This document shows, piece by piece, positions 20,970 to 27,931 of a stretch of DNA of 28,053 nt. Within the stretch, counting starts at the first letter, position 1. Every line of letters starts with the position of its first letter. The notes beneath the pieces were generated by a model, which saw only the letters and a program-made list of their open reading frames with translations, ran no database searches and was not told the DNA's origin. Source of the DNA: a virus; the IMG/VR virus record IMGVR_UViG_3300012189_000009, positions 1 through 28,053 of that record, one strand, 5' to 3'. Both the position numbers and the translations under genes were made by a program.

Positions 20970-21781
20970 CAGAAAGCCGGAAGTAGCCCGCCAAAATCAA
21001 TCGTCCCCCATCCAGGCGTCCACGCCCAATCCCAAGAGAAGTCAACCCCTCTGCTTCTAATCCAATCAGGAGTAACGTCGTTGATCGTCAGCCCCTCGTT
21101 CGCATCGCTCGTTCGCGCTATCTGGATAATGTCGTTGGCGTCCTTCGTGCGGATGTTCGCCAACGCCTTATCGCCCGATAGAGAGATGGCAAGACGCGAA
21201 GCGAGGAACATAGCCCACGCTTCCTGTAGTTGATCGTCCATAACGTTCGGATCGCTAAGATCCTTGAGGTACGCAAGGACGGCGAACTCCTGATTCGTCC
21301 AGATAACCTTGACATCTGGGCCTCCCGTTGCGGGGACTCCGTTGACGACTTGATCGATCCCGACTTCGAACTTAACCGGCGGGCCGTTCCAGAACTGCGG
21401 AGGACCGCCAGTGACGGCGGTGGTGATAGGGATTCCAGGCGCAAAGCCAGTGTTGTATTGCGGAACGATGAATAGCGGACGGAGGCAGTCAGCAGGGTAC
21501 ATATACTCGTAGGCCCAAGGCGGTGGGGGTAGGCCCTTGGTCCAAGTCACTGATCCTGCAGTGGGGTTCTCCGGCGTCCCAGGCGCGGCAGAGAGGAGAG
21601 TCATTGTGTTGAAGTTCTTCGCAGAGTTCCACGGAGCCATCCGGAGTATTTGGCGTCGGCAGGTATCGATGTAGATGTTGCACTGGATCGCTTCGTTACT
21701 TTGCTCGGATAACGAAGCAATCTGCGACCGAGTGCCGATTCCAGTCAGCGCTCGGTTCGCGATGTCGACGATGGAGGTCAC
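20969..21781 (-). CDS. Tail tubular protein A / head-tail adaptor (T7 gp11-like)
   Basis: 270 aa. The N-terminus MTSIVDIANRALTGIGTRSQ, followed by IASLSEQSNEAIQCNIYIDT and a RRQILRMAPWNSAKNF stretch, is the classic gp11 pattern (xANxALxxIGxxxxIxSLxExSxxAxxCxxxYxxxRxxxLRxxPWNFA). The C-terminal half includes a helix-rich block (LKDLSDPNVMDDQLQEAWAM) typical of the family. The start is GTG 21781, in a GTGA overlap with the upstream gene. The protein forms the upper tail ring between portal and nozzle. Confidence 0.88.
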   Translation of the reverse strand: MTSIVDIANRALTGIGTRSQIASLSEQSNEAIQCNIYIDTCRRQILRMAPWNSAKNFNTMTLLSAAPGTPENPTAGSVTWTKGLPPPPWAYEYMYPADCLRPLFIVPQYNTGFAPGIPITTAVTGGPPQFWNGPPVKFEVGIDQVVNGVPATGGPDVKVIWTNQEFAVLAYLKDLSDPNVMDDQLQEAWAMFLASRLAISLSGDKALANIRTKDANDIIQIARTSDANEGLTINDVTPDWIRSRGVDFSWDWAWTPGWGTIDFGGLLPAF

Positions 21782-22011
21782 TTCCTAGCCTCATCGTAGC
21801 CGCGCATAAGAGCATTGGCGAACCACGTGATCAGAAGCCCAGGATCAAATGGTTGATGTCCTTTTCTTACAAGCATTTCATTGAAGGCCTCTGCCCAATC
21901 CCTTGCGTCGAACGATGGCAATGGCCAATCAGGACGATCTTTCAGTGGAGTGTTGGCGTGCTCAAGCTCGAACTCAGCGTGATCACCATTCAAGATTATA
22001 GGATATCCCAT
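21778..22011 (-). CDS. Hypothetical small protein, 77 aa
   Basis: ATG 22011 overlaps the previous TGA (TGATG); a GTG one codon earlier is also possible. MGYPIILNGDHAEFELEHAN continues with a Trp-rich acidic middle (DWPLPSFDARDWAEAFNEML) and ends LMRGYDEARK. It lies directly before the tail tubular A gene and is coupled to it. No family recognised. Confidence 0.65.
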   Translation of the reverse strand: MGYPIILNGDHAEFELEHANTPLKDRPDWPLPSFDARDWAEAFNEMLVRKGHQPFDPGLLITWFANALMRGYDEARK

Positions 22012-22277
22012 CACCGCCGTCCTTGCTGTCCAGAAGGACGAGGAGCGTCACCGCCAAGCCCCGGGCCCCCAGAGGATTGCTTACTTGCGTGGTAATTCTG
22101 CGTTCCTTGTGGGCCGCAGTTATCGCCATGAAGGCCCACACCTTTTGGATCGGTGGGGGTCTTGACCCGCGTCGGTGGTTGGTAGTCGTTTACGTCCCGT
22201 TGCGTCCGCCCTTGGTTCGAACCGCGTGAGCCAAGGGTCCGCTCAGGGCCGTATTCGCCGAGAATGTCTCTTGCCAT
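22011..22277 (-). CDS. Gly/Gln-rich small protein, 88 aa
   Basis: Starts MARDILGEYGPERTLGSRGS immediately after the preceding TAA, with GGAGGAG three bases before the ATG. It is hydrophilic, low in hydrophobic residues and rich in Gly, Gln, Pro and Arg, ending GGPGLGGDAPRPSGQQGRR. It is probably disordered. It shares its flavour with the 76-aa protein encoded at 22628-22858. Unknown function; a head or tail accessory protein is possible from position. Confidence 0.6.
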   Translation of the reverse strand: MARDILGEYGPERTLGSRGSNQGRTQRDVNDYQPPTRVKTPTDPKGVGLHGDNCGPQGTQNYHASKQSSGGPGLGGDAPRPSGQQGRR

Positions 22278-22442
22278 TTACTCCTCCACACCTTCAGTGA
22301 CCTGCGACTGATGGTAGAGAGCATTCACATCCACCGCGGCAAGCACCGCTATCGCATGGTCGTGGAGCTCCTTTAGCGCCGGCCCGTGGTCACGCGCATA
22401 CTCGACGATCTGTAGAAGTGTCTTAACATTCTCCCAACTCAC
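22278..22442 (-). CDS. Very small hypothetical protein, 54 aa
   Basis: GTG 22442 has AGGAGG five bases upstream and the frame runs to TAA at 22278, directly abutting the next ATG. The protein, MSWENVKTLLQIVEYARDHG and then LKELHDHAIAVLAAVDVNAL, is helical with a VEE end. The GAGGAG of that end is the ribosome-binding site of the following gene. No family recognised. Confidence 0.55.
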   Translation of the reverse strand: MSWENVKTLLQIVEYARDHGPALKELHDHAIAVLAAVDVNALYHQSQVTEGVEE

Positions 22443-22451
22443 ATTAGCCTC

Positions 22452-22628
22452 CTATTCAAAGCGTCCTTGGACGCCCTTGTTGAATACGCTCTGCCTACAC
22501 TTGAGAGGATCTGTTTCAGCGTAGCCGTCGTCGGCTAGATGCTGGTTGACTTCCGCTCGTCCGTCCCTCGTGTTCGAGTCACCAAGTCGATTGGTTACCC
22601 AGGGAGGGTAAGGTGGAGAGATAATCAT
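22452..22628 (-). CDS. Very small hypothetical protein, 58 aa
   Basis: ATG 22628 overlaps the upstream TGA (TGATG) and the frame ends with TAG at 22452. The sequence begins MIISPPYPPWVTNRLGDSNT and contains RAEVNQHLADDGYAE. It has one cysteine and a basic-acidic mixed tail. It is coupled at its start, which supports translation. Function unknown. Confidence 0.55.
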   Translation of the reverse strand: MIISPPYPPWVTNRLGDSNTRDGRAEVNQHLADDGYAETDPLKCRQSVFNKGVQGRFE

Positions 22629-22858
22629 CAATAACTCCCCTGTCCTCCGTGTGGTCGGACCTTCCGGTTAGCCCCAGGGCCTGCGCCCATCCCATCCGTC
22701 GGGCCGAAGGGAGTGAATCCAGGCCCATCCCTCATTTTCTCGACAGCCGCAGGGTCGATAGCGGTGCCGAGTTGGGAAGGGAAGTTCTGGTTGATCGCGT
22801 AAGGTCGGCCTTTCGGCTGACCTTCGGAAACGTCACGTGTAGCGCGGCCTTGTTTCAT
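22628..22858 (-). CDS. Hypothetical Gly/Pro-rich small protein, 76 aa
   Basis: The start is placed at MKQGRATRDVSEGQPKGRPY because AAGGAG lies eight bases upstream; a longer in-frame reading to 22915 runs through the preceding gene. It has a Gly/Pro-rich C-terminal half (GPGFTPFGPTDGMGAGPG). It is disordered-looking and unrecognised. Its first 26 bases overlap the upstream small gene. Confidence 0.6.
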   Translation of the reverse strand: MKQGRATRDVSEGQPKGRPYAINQNFPSQLGTAIDPAAVEKMRDGPGFTPFGPTDGMGAGPGANRKVRPHGGQGSY

Positions 22859-22988
22859 CTTGGGACTCCTTAAGTTCGGTGACAACTCCATCAACAACAT
22901 CGTATCCCTGCTCACGAAGGTTCTGGCGCACTAACTCGCGCTTAGCCGCCATTGACTTCATCATATCCAACTCGAACTGAGTCTTCAT
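22833..22988 (-). CDS. Very small hypothetical protein, 51 aa
   Basis: ATG 22988 overlaps the previous TGA (ATGA) and AAGGAG lies six bases upstream. The protein MKTQFELDMMKSMAAKRELV continues RQNLREQGYDVVDGVV and ends ETRPRYT. It is a helix followed by a short strand. Function unknown; the strong ribosome-binding site and coupling support it. Confidence 0.6.
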   Translation of the reverse strand: MKTQFELDMMKSMAAKRELVRQNLREQGYDVVDGVVTELKESQDETRPRYT

Positions 22989-23359
22989 GGTGTCTCCTTC
23001 TTAGTTATCTGCCTAGTATGATCCCATCGATTCAGCGGATCCTTCGCCATCTCCCGGCGGACTTTCTCGAATGTCCCTCCGTCGGTATGGGCTTCTTCCA
23101 GAAGCTGTCGATAGCGATCATCGCAGCGCTCCATCTCTCGCTTTATGTGCGGCGGGGGCTCGTGCCCCATCTGGGTGTACATGAAGGTCACGTCGTGGAG
23201 GTCGTGCATGTACATGATGAACCGACGCATCTTCTCCGAAACCTCGGACTCCGCCTCGACCATGTAATTGACGACCTTAGCCAGCATCTGCTTGACGGTC
23301 GCCATGTCCCGCGCAATCCGCTCAAGGTAGACCTTTTCAGAGAATTCCGGTTCAGCCAT
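22985..23359 (-). CDS. Conserved helical phage protein, 124 aa
   Basis: It starts MAEPEFSEKVYLERIARDMA in a TAATG overlap with the upstream DUF6496-like gene. It is strongly helical and Met-rich (RFIMYMHDLHDVTFMYTQMG), with a charged C-terminal half ending RQITKKETP. The composition fits a small tail or head accessory or chaperone protein, and it lies between the tail fibre and tail tubular genes. I do not recognise the family. Confidence 0.65.
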   Translation of the reverse strand: MAEPEFSEKVYLERIARDMATVKQMLAKVVNYMVEAESEVSEKMRRFIMYMHDLHDVTFMYTQMGHEPPPHIKREMERCDDRYRQLLEEAHTDGGTFEKVRREMAKDPLNRWDHTRQITKKETP

Positions 23360-23535
23360 TACCTACTCCTGACGAGATCGCCATCAGTGCGAAGCTTCTT
23401 TCGAAGAATCCCGACCTTGGCGCCCTTGCGTGCCTTCTGAAGGGCAATTGCAACCGCTTGCTTCTGCGGCCGACCAGTGGTCATGAGTTCACGGATATTG
23501 GCGCTAACAGCGCCAGGGCCTGATTTGAGAGGCAT
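23359..23535 (-). CDS. DUF6496-like small basic phage protein, 58 aa
   Basis: ATG 23535 overlaps the tail-fibre stop (TAATG). The sequence MPLKSGPGAVSANIRELMTT followed by GRPQKQAVAIALQKAR matches the very common small phage protein of the form MPLxxGxSxxxxSxNIxxLxxxGxPQKQAVAIAxxxA (DUF6496-like). It is rich in Lys and Arg. Function unknown; often found among virion genes. This frame covers the whole gap between its neighbours. Confidence 0.75.
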   Translation of the reverse strand: MPLKSGPGAVSANIRELMTTGRPQKQAVAIALQKARKGAKVGILRKKLRTDGDLVRSR

Positions 23536-25397
23536 TAGATGAAGATCTCCTTTGCCGACATAATCGTTGTAAGAGGAGCGCCGCCGTAGCTCAGCGTGCC
23601 TGCGGAGGTTAATCCTTGCACGGCATACGTTGTGGCAGCAATCGTATTTGGTATGTCGTAACCAACAGCAACCGCAGAAGCGGTGTTGCCAATTGTAATA
23701 GAGTCGCCAACCACATTGCCGAATAAATTGGTCGCCGCAACCACCCCACGAGAAAGGCGTATATTGTTAGAAATTGCGCTAGCAGAATTACTGAGCGTAC
23801 CCATAGTCTCAACGCGAATCAAATCCGCAGCAGATTGTGGCGTGATCACAATCGTCTGACCGGTGGTTAGCGCAACGTAGGTTGCGGAGGTAGTGGTGCC
23901 TGCGGTCGTGCTAGTAGCAGAGGCCTCCTGGACAGTGTCTCCCGGGCGCTTGACCCCAGGCCCGAAGAGTTGTAGCTTCGACGGAGCGACGGTCCACGCA
24001 CCTGCGGTCGGCTGGGTCGATTCGATGTAGCCAAGGATGCGGAATGGCTTGGTCGTGACGCCAGAGGCGGTGTACCATGTCTGGGCAAGAGTCGAGCCTG
24101 CGGAAATAGCGGTGCCAGTGGTCGGGGTGGTTTCGTCCCAAGCGAGAATATTCGATCCAGAAAGGGAATTGTATACCCCAAGGACTGGAGTTCCAGCGTT
24201 GTTAAATAGGCCGAGCCAAATCCGATTGGCTTGACCGTTGACCGTGCCAAGGGTTGCGCCGGAAGGGACAGTCAGGGATAGAGGAACGCCAACGGCTAGA
24301 GCGGCCGGATCTCCCTTGGTTGAATCCGCGTCGCGAACACCGACGATGATTGGAGAGGTAGCGGACGGGTCGTTGCCGTTCCGATCCTTCAGCGCAATAG
24401 TCAAGGCGGAAGCGGCGACAGAGGCATTGATCTGAAGGTTCAGCGCTGAATTCAGGCTGATCGGGTTTCCGTAGTCAACAAACCAAGTCCCGCCGGCGTT
24501 GGTCTGGATAAAGACTGTCTGTCCTGGGCCTACGATGAGGCTAACGCCAGTGGACATCCCGTTGAATACATCCGCAGCGTTGATAGCCAGCGTGGCCACG
24601 AAGGACTCGGTGGTGACCCAAAAGCCGAAGCCGTTGAACAACGTCGAGGCCAACGGAAGGGTGTAGGTCACGTTAGCGGTTAGGTAATGGCGGTCTAGGT
24701 GGTTTCCGACGCCGATGGTTATAGGGGTTGAATCGAGATTAAGTGGGTAGACAACGCGAATGCTTCCACTAACGTTCTGTAACCCCGCTCCGACATTGCC
24801 GGTGGCGATATTGCCAAGGCCAAAAGCGGTACGGCCTGCGGAAAGAGAGGCAGCGCCGACGACTGGAGCCATCGCGGAGGAGATCGTTCCTGCGGGGGCG
24901 AGGGAGATAGCGATCGGATTCCCTAAGGAATCATAGCCTGCGCCAAGGTTAGCCCGAGCGGCAACCGCTGGGAGTGCGGATGGGGTTGGGTCGGAGACAG
25001 AAACTACTAGGGCGCGGGATTGGACCTCAAGGATTCCTTGGGAAACCATCATCTCATAGTCTAGCGCAGCTTCTTCGACGGGCTGATAGAGGGTTCCCTG
25101 GTTCGCCAAGGAGGTCAACTGCGTCAGCGCAAGATTGCGGAATAGCGTGACGGTAAATCCGTTCGCTGGCGCAACGCCAAAGGTCACAGAGCCACCGGCT
25201 TGTGTTGGGTTTGTGCCTGTAGCTGGGTTGAGCAGGACGGTGTAGGCTGAAGGCGCTTGGAGAACGACGTTCCCGGAAGCATCGGTGACGAAGACTTGGA
25301 GGTTAGCCGCGGAGATCACCGGGAACGGAAAGGTGAATAGAACCTGCGCGCCATTGGCAAGGTAGATAATCTTGTTAAGCGTTGTGGAGACGGTCAT
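23535..25397 (-). CDS. Tail fibre protein with T7 gp17-like N-terminal anchor
   Basis: 620 aa, start MTVSTTLNKIIYLANGAQVL in an ATGA overlap with the upstream beta-helix gene. The first 140 residues follow the T7 tail-fibre N-terminal domain: strand-rich TFPFPVISAANLQVFVTDA, then AYTVLL, GGSVTFGVAPANGFTVTLFR, and the closing YQPVEEAALDYEMMVSQGIL-EVQSRA helix, which docks the fibre to the tail. The rest is a Gly/Thr/Ala-rich fibrous shaft and tip (GRTAFGLGNIATGNVGAG and similar). No intramolecular chaperone is evident at the C-terminus. It is the likely receptor-binding protein. Confidence 0.85.
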   Translation of the reverse strand: MTVSTTLNKIIYLANGAQVLFTFPFPVISAANLQVFVTDASGNVVLQAPSAYTVLLNPATGTNPTQAGGSVTFGVAPANGFTVTLFRNLALTQLTSLANQGTLYQPVEEAALDYEMMVSQGILEVQSRALVVSVSDPTPSALPAVAARANLGAGYDSLGNPIAISLAPAGTISSAMAPVVGAASLSAGRTAFGLGNIATGNVGAGLQNVSGSIRVVYPLNLDSTPITIGVGNHLDRHYLTANVTYTLPLASTLFNGFGFWVTTESFVATLAINAADVFNGMSTGVSLIVGPGQTVFIQTNAGGTWFVDYGNPISLNSALNLQINASVAASALTIALKDRNGNDPSATSPIIVGVRDADSTKGDPAALAVGVPLSLTVPSGATLGTVNGQANRIWLGLFNNAGTPVLGVYNSLSGSNILAWDETTPTTGTAISAGSTLAQTWYTASGVTTKPFRILGYIESTQPTAGAWTVAPSKLQLFGPGVKRPGDTVQEASATSTTAGTTTSATYVALTTGQTIVITPQSAADLIRVETMGTLSNSASAISNNIRLSRGVVAATNLFGNVVGDSITIGNTASAVAVGYDIPNTIAATTYAVQGLTSAGTLSYGGAPLTTIMSAKEIFI

Positions 25398-26548
25398 TGG
25401 CAGATCCAAAAGACGAACGCGCTGGATACGCTAGGATGAGCTAGAATTAGCTGTGTGGCACTTATCGATAAGGTCAAGCCTGCTTGGATCGTGGCGTTGT
25501 TCGTTCCGACGGTGCAAGCCTTAGGCTGGTTCTGGGTCGTGAAGGTGATCGTGCAGCCAGTTGCGGTCGTTCCCTCTTGAACGATTCCGGACTGGTCGGT
25601 TCCGGAAGGGGAACCTGGAGTTGTGCCGCACGCGGTGACTGCAGGAGTACCTGGCGCGTCGTAGCGGCCGCCGGAGGTCACGAAGCCAGCGGCATTCCCC
25701 GGGAAGTAGTTCGGCCCGGAGGCGCCAGTGGTGATGCTGGAGTTGTTCCCTGCTTGATAGCGAATTCCAGTGGCTGCGCCGGAATAGGTTACACCGAGGC
25801 CGGTGACTTTGCCTAATTGATCCGCAAGGGCAAATGCGCCGGAGAAAGCAGGGGTACCAGTTAACGTGACCGTGATTGCTTGGTTGTCGTCAACGTGGCC
25901 TCCAGCAGTCGCTTGCATATGCCGAAGCGCGCCGCCAGAGATCGTGTAGCTGTTATTGGCAGAGAGACGGCTAAGGCCACCGTCGGAGATCTTATGGGTT
26001 CCGCCCGGACAGGAGCCGAAGGTTATGCCGGCGGCAGTGCCCACGATACCATTCAGGGCGACGAGGCCGTTGCCGGAATTGGAGCAAGTGAAGGTGACAT
26101 TCTGGATAATGAGGAAGGTCGAGCTCTGGGTGATGTCGCTGCCAAGAGAGCCAGAGATCAAAAGGCCGTTACCGGCGTTGCCTGTGATGGTTCCGTTACC
26201 GCCGTCGAGGATAATTGCGCCGCCGCCAAGGAGGCCGCCGGCGATGTTCTGGTTAGTCCACGTTTGACCCACAGCGAGTTGGATGGTGACGTTGTTACCG
26301 CGGGTGTCGTAGTTGTTGGAGGCAACAGTTGCGGCTCTAGTAATAGTAGCAAAGGCAGAGCCAGCGACGAGGCCGTTATTGTTATCGTTCCCAGTGGAGC
26401 CGTCGACGAAAAGAGTCAACGCTCCGAGCAGCTGAATCCTCTGCGGACCACCACCGGAGATAACCTGGGCAGAAGAGGGCCCTCCAGCAAGCGCAAGCGC
26501 GAGGAGGATCGCGGGGGGAAACGCTCGCACAAGCTGGAGGGTTTTCAT
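25394..26548 (-). CDS. Beta-helix tail-associated protein with Sec signal peptide
   Basis: 384 aa from MKTLQLVRAFPPAILLALAL, coupled (ATGA) to the upstream gene. The first 27 residues form a good Sec signal peptide with cleavage expected after SSA (GGPSSA-QV). The mature part starts with LFVDGSTGNDNNNGL, the D-G-x-x-x-D-N-x-N-G-L-x-x-x-A-F-x-T-I pattern of beta-helix/pectate-lyase-like tailspike-type proteins, followed by repeated short strands (GAIILDGGNGTITGNAGNGL). Pairs of Cys in the second half may form disulfides. It adjoins the tail fibre, suggesting a spike or depolymerase-like protein. The export signal is odd for a virion component, and an exported host-surface enzyme is an alternative. 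No catalytic residues are assignable. Confidence 0.7.
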   Translation of the reverse strand: MKTLQLVRAFPPAILLALALAGGPSSAQVISGGGPQRIQLLGALTLFVDGSTGNDNNNGLVAGSAFATITRAATVASNNYDTRGNNVTIQLAVGQTWTNQNIAGGLLGGGAIILDGGNGTITGNAGNGLLISGSLGSDITQSSTFLIIQNVTFTCSNSGNGLVALNGIVGTAAGITFGSCPGGTHKISDGGLSRLSANNSYTISGGALRHMQATAGGHVDDNQAITVTLTGTPAFSGAFALADQLGKVTGLGVTYSGAATGIRYQAGNNSSITTGASGPNYFPGNAAGFVTSGGRYDAPGTPAVTACGTTPGSPSGTDQSGIVQEGTTATGCTITFTTQNQPKACTVGTNNATIQAGLTLSISATQLILAHPSVSSAFVFWICQ

Positions 26549-26889
26549 ACGTTGGACTCCGAGACGGTCAAAGGTTGGTTCGTTCCCGCAAGGACGAAGG
26601 CTTGCCAAGGGGTTTGGCACTCTCCAGTCAAGGTCAATGGCGGGCCACCGGCTGGGACGCGGAAGCAGCCACCGAGAAGGACGTTCGATGGGACAAGGGC
26701 TGCGCCGTTCGCCTGAACAGTCGGGGCAACAAAGACATCGTTGGACCCTGGCGCATGGAAGGTAATGCTCTGCCGATACTGATTAGCTCCAATCACTTGG
26801 GCTGGAGAGGACCCAAGATTGTTGATAGGAGTTACCTTCCCGCCGGAGGCAGGTCCAATCGTCTGTGCGCCAGTAGAGGAGATAGGCAT
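26545..26889 (-). CDS. Probable small structural (decoration-type) protein, 114 aa
   Basis: Begins MPISSTGAQTIGPASGGKVT in a TAATG overlap with the tiny Lys-Pro ORF. The middle NLGSSPAQVIGANQYRQSIT, then FHAPGSNDVFVAPTVQANG and LLGGCFRVPAGGPPLTLTGE, gives a small beta-sandwich pattern. The pattern is one I know from phage structural proteins of unknown place in the particle (NxGxxxxQVIxANxxRxSIxFHNPG...VYVAP). It ends LAGTNQPLTVSESNV. Decoration or tail-fibre accessory is the likeliest role. Confidence 0.65.
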   Translation of the reverse strand: MPISSTGAQTIGPASGGKVTPINNLGSSPAQVIGANQYRQSITFHAPGSNDVFVAPTVQANGAALVPSNVLLGGCFRVPAGGPPLTLTGECQTPWQAFVLAGTNQPLTVSESNV

Positions 26890-26942
26890 TAGTAGCCTCC
26901 TCCCGGCTTAGGCTTCGGTTTCGGCTTGGGCTTACGGGCCAT
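26889..26942 (-). CDS. 17-aa Lys-Pro repeat peptide
   Basis: ATG 26942 has AGAGGAGGTTCTA directly upstream and overlaps the previous TAA; its own TAA overlaps the next ATG. The peptide is MARKPKPKPKPKPGGGY: alternating Lys-Pro and a Gly3-Tyr end. A ribosome-binding site this strong and coupling at both ends argue that it is translated. Lys-Pro peptides of this sort occur beside structural genes in other phages, as I recall, but I know no function. Confidence 0.55.
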   Translation of the reverse strand: MARKPKPKPKPKPGGGY

Positions 26943-27484
26943 TAGAACCTCCTCTGACCGACGAGGCTTTGGAGAAGCTGCGCGTTCTGCGCCATGACCT
27001 GCGCCATCATGGTCATCGTTTCGTTCATGGCCTTCTGCGAAGCGATCAGTTCGGAGTTGTCGCTTCCGCCAAAGCCCCGACCTTTCGTCAGCGCGTCCGC
27101 CATCTGCCCTTGTAGGTCAACGAGGAGCTTCTCCGAGTAGGTCATCCCCATATCAAAGTCTTTGATTGGATCGGCCCACTTGTGCTTAGCGTGCTCGGCC
27201 TTCGCTTCCTCATCGAAGGGCGTCATCGCTGGGGTGGGAGGCCCAATGAAGACAATATCTCGAGGGCCGCCTTTGCCCTCCCAGCAGACCATGATCCCTC
27301 CTCCAGGGATGTCGTCGGAGTCTTCCTTATGAGTCCAATCCGCTTCGTTCTTCGGGTCGACGTGGAGCGGGACGGGGTAGACCTTGCGGACTTGCTTCCC
27401 TGTTATCCGATCGACTTCCTTCTGTTCCCAAGAGGTCCCGGGAGAGTTGAGGTAGTGCGGTTCATCTAGTTTCCATCGAGCCAT
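26942..27484 (-). CDS. Hypothetical virion-region protein, 180 aa
   Basis: Starts MARWKLDEPHYLNSPGTSWE with GAGGCTCTC/AGGAGG-type ribosome-binding sequence just upstream. The first half includes DRITGKQVRKVYPVPLHVDP and a DDIPGGGIMVCWEGKGG stretch, a compact beta region. The second half is a long helix (MTYSEKLLVDLQGQMADALT) with a Met/Gln-rich end (MTMMAQVMAQNAQLLQSL). The layout resembles a conserved protein found between capsid and tail genes in several podoviruses. Function not known. Confidence 0.7.
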   Translation of the reverse strand: MARWKLDEPHYLNSPGTSWEQKEVDRITGKQVRKVYPVPLHVDPKNEADWTHKEDSDDIPGGGIMVCWEGKGGPRDIVFIGPPTPAMTPFDEEAKAEHAKHKWADPIKDFDMGMTYSEKLLVDLQGQMADALTKGRGFGGSDNSELIASQKAMNETMTMMAQVMAQNAQLLQSLVGQRRF

Positions 27485-27493
27485 GAGAGCCTC

Positions 27494-27931
27494 CTAGAAT
27501 TGTGAGAACCACACCTGCCCAGTAATCGTGGCAGATGTGACAGTTGTTACGCATAAACTCTGGCCCGCAGCACCATTTAGAGAGACAAACTCAATATGAT
27601 CGGCGGAGGGCGCAGTGCTAGAGATTGCTACTGCAGGGGTAAAGTTGGTGGGTGTTGTGCAAGTGGCCCCAGTTCCAACCAAGAGTTGAAACGTCCCTGC
27701 GGTGGTTGTGGTTGTGAAGTGCCAACCACACATATACACCCGTTGCCCGGTTACCCCAGTTACTAGCTGGGTAGTACCAGCAGCAGCCGCATTGAGAATA
27801 GCTGTCTGGTTGCACTGGATTTGGTTCGGCGGGCCAAGTTGCGCCTCGACCTCGTCGTCAGTGAAGAAGACCGCGAGGATAACTATAGCCGAGGCTACAA
27901 GGGCTATGATTGAGAGCTTGATCTTATCCAT
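27494..27931 (-). CDS. Exported small beta-sandwich protein, 145 aa
   Basis: It starts MDKIKLSIIALVASAIVILA at 27931 (TGATG coupling, AAGGAGG upstream). A hydrophobic stretch at residues 6-22 followed by TDDEVEAQ can be an uncleaved anchor or a signal peptide with AQ-type cleavage. The mature part starts QLGPPNQIQCNQTAILNAAA and forms Thr/Gly-rich strands with Cys at RVYMCGWHF, ATCTTPT and SLCVTTV. Even numbers of Cys suggest disulfides in the periplasm or outside. This Q-C-x-x-x-A pattern with a late G-x-V-x-x-x-Q-F ending is seen in other phage-encoded extracellular-looking proteins. Role unknown. Confidence 0.6.
   Translation of the reverse strand: MDKIKLSIIALVASAIVILAVFFTDDEVEAQLGPPNQIQCNQTAILNAAAAGTTQLVTGVTGQRVYMCGWHFTTTTTAGTFQLLVGTGATCTTPTNFTPAVAISSTAPSADHIEFVSLNGAAGQSLCVTTVTSATITGQVWFSQF

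Noticed and set aside
25880-26716. 278-codon open frame on the + strand opposite the beta-helix gene
   Set aside because: Shadow of a Gly/Thr/Asn-rich coding sequence; no start signal or recognisable motif, and the - strand frame has a signal peptide and coupled ends.
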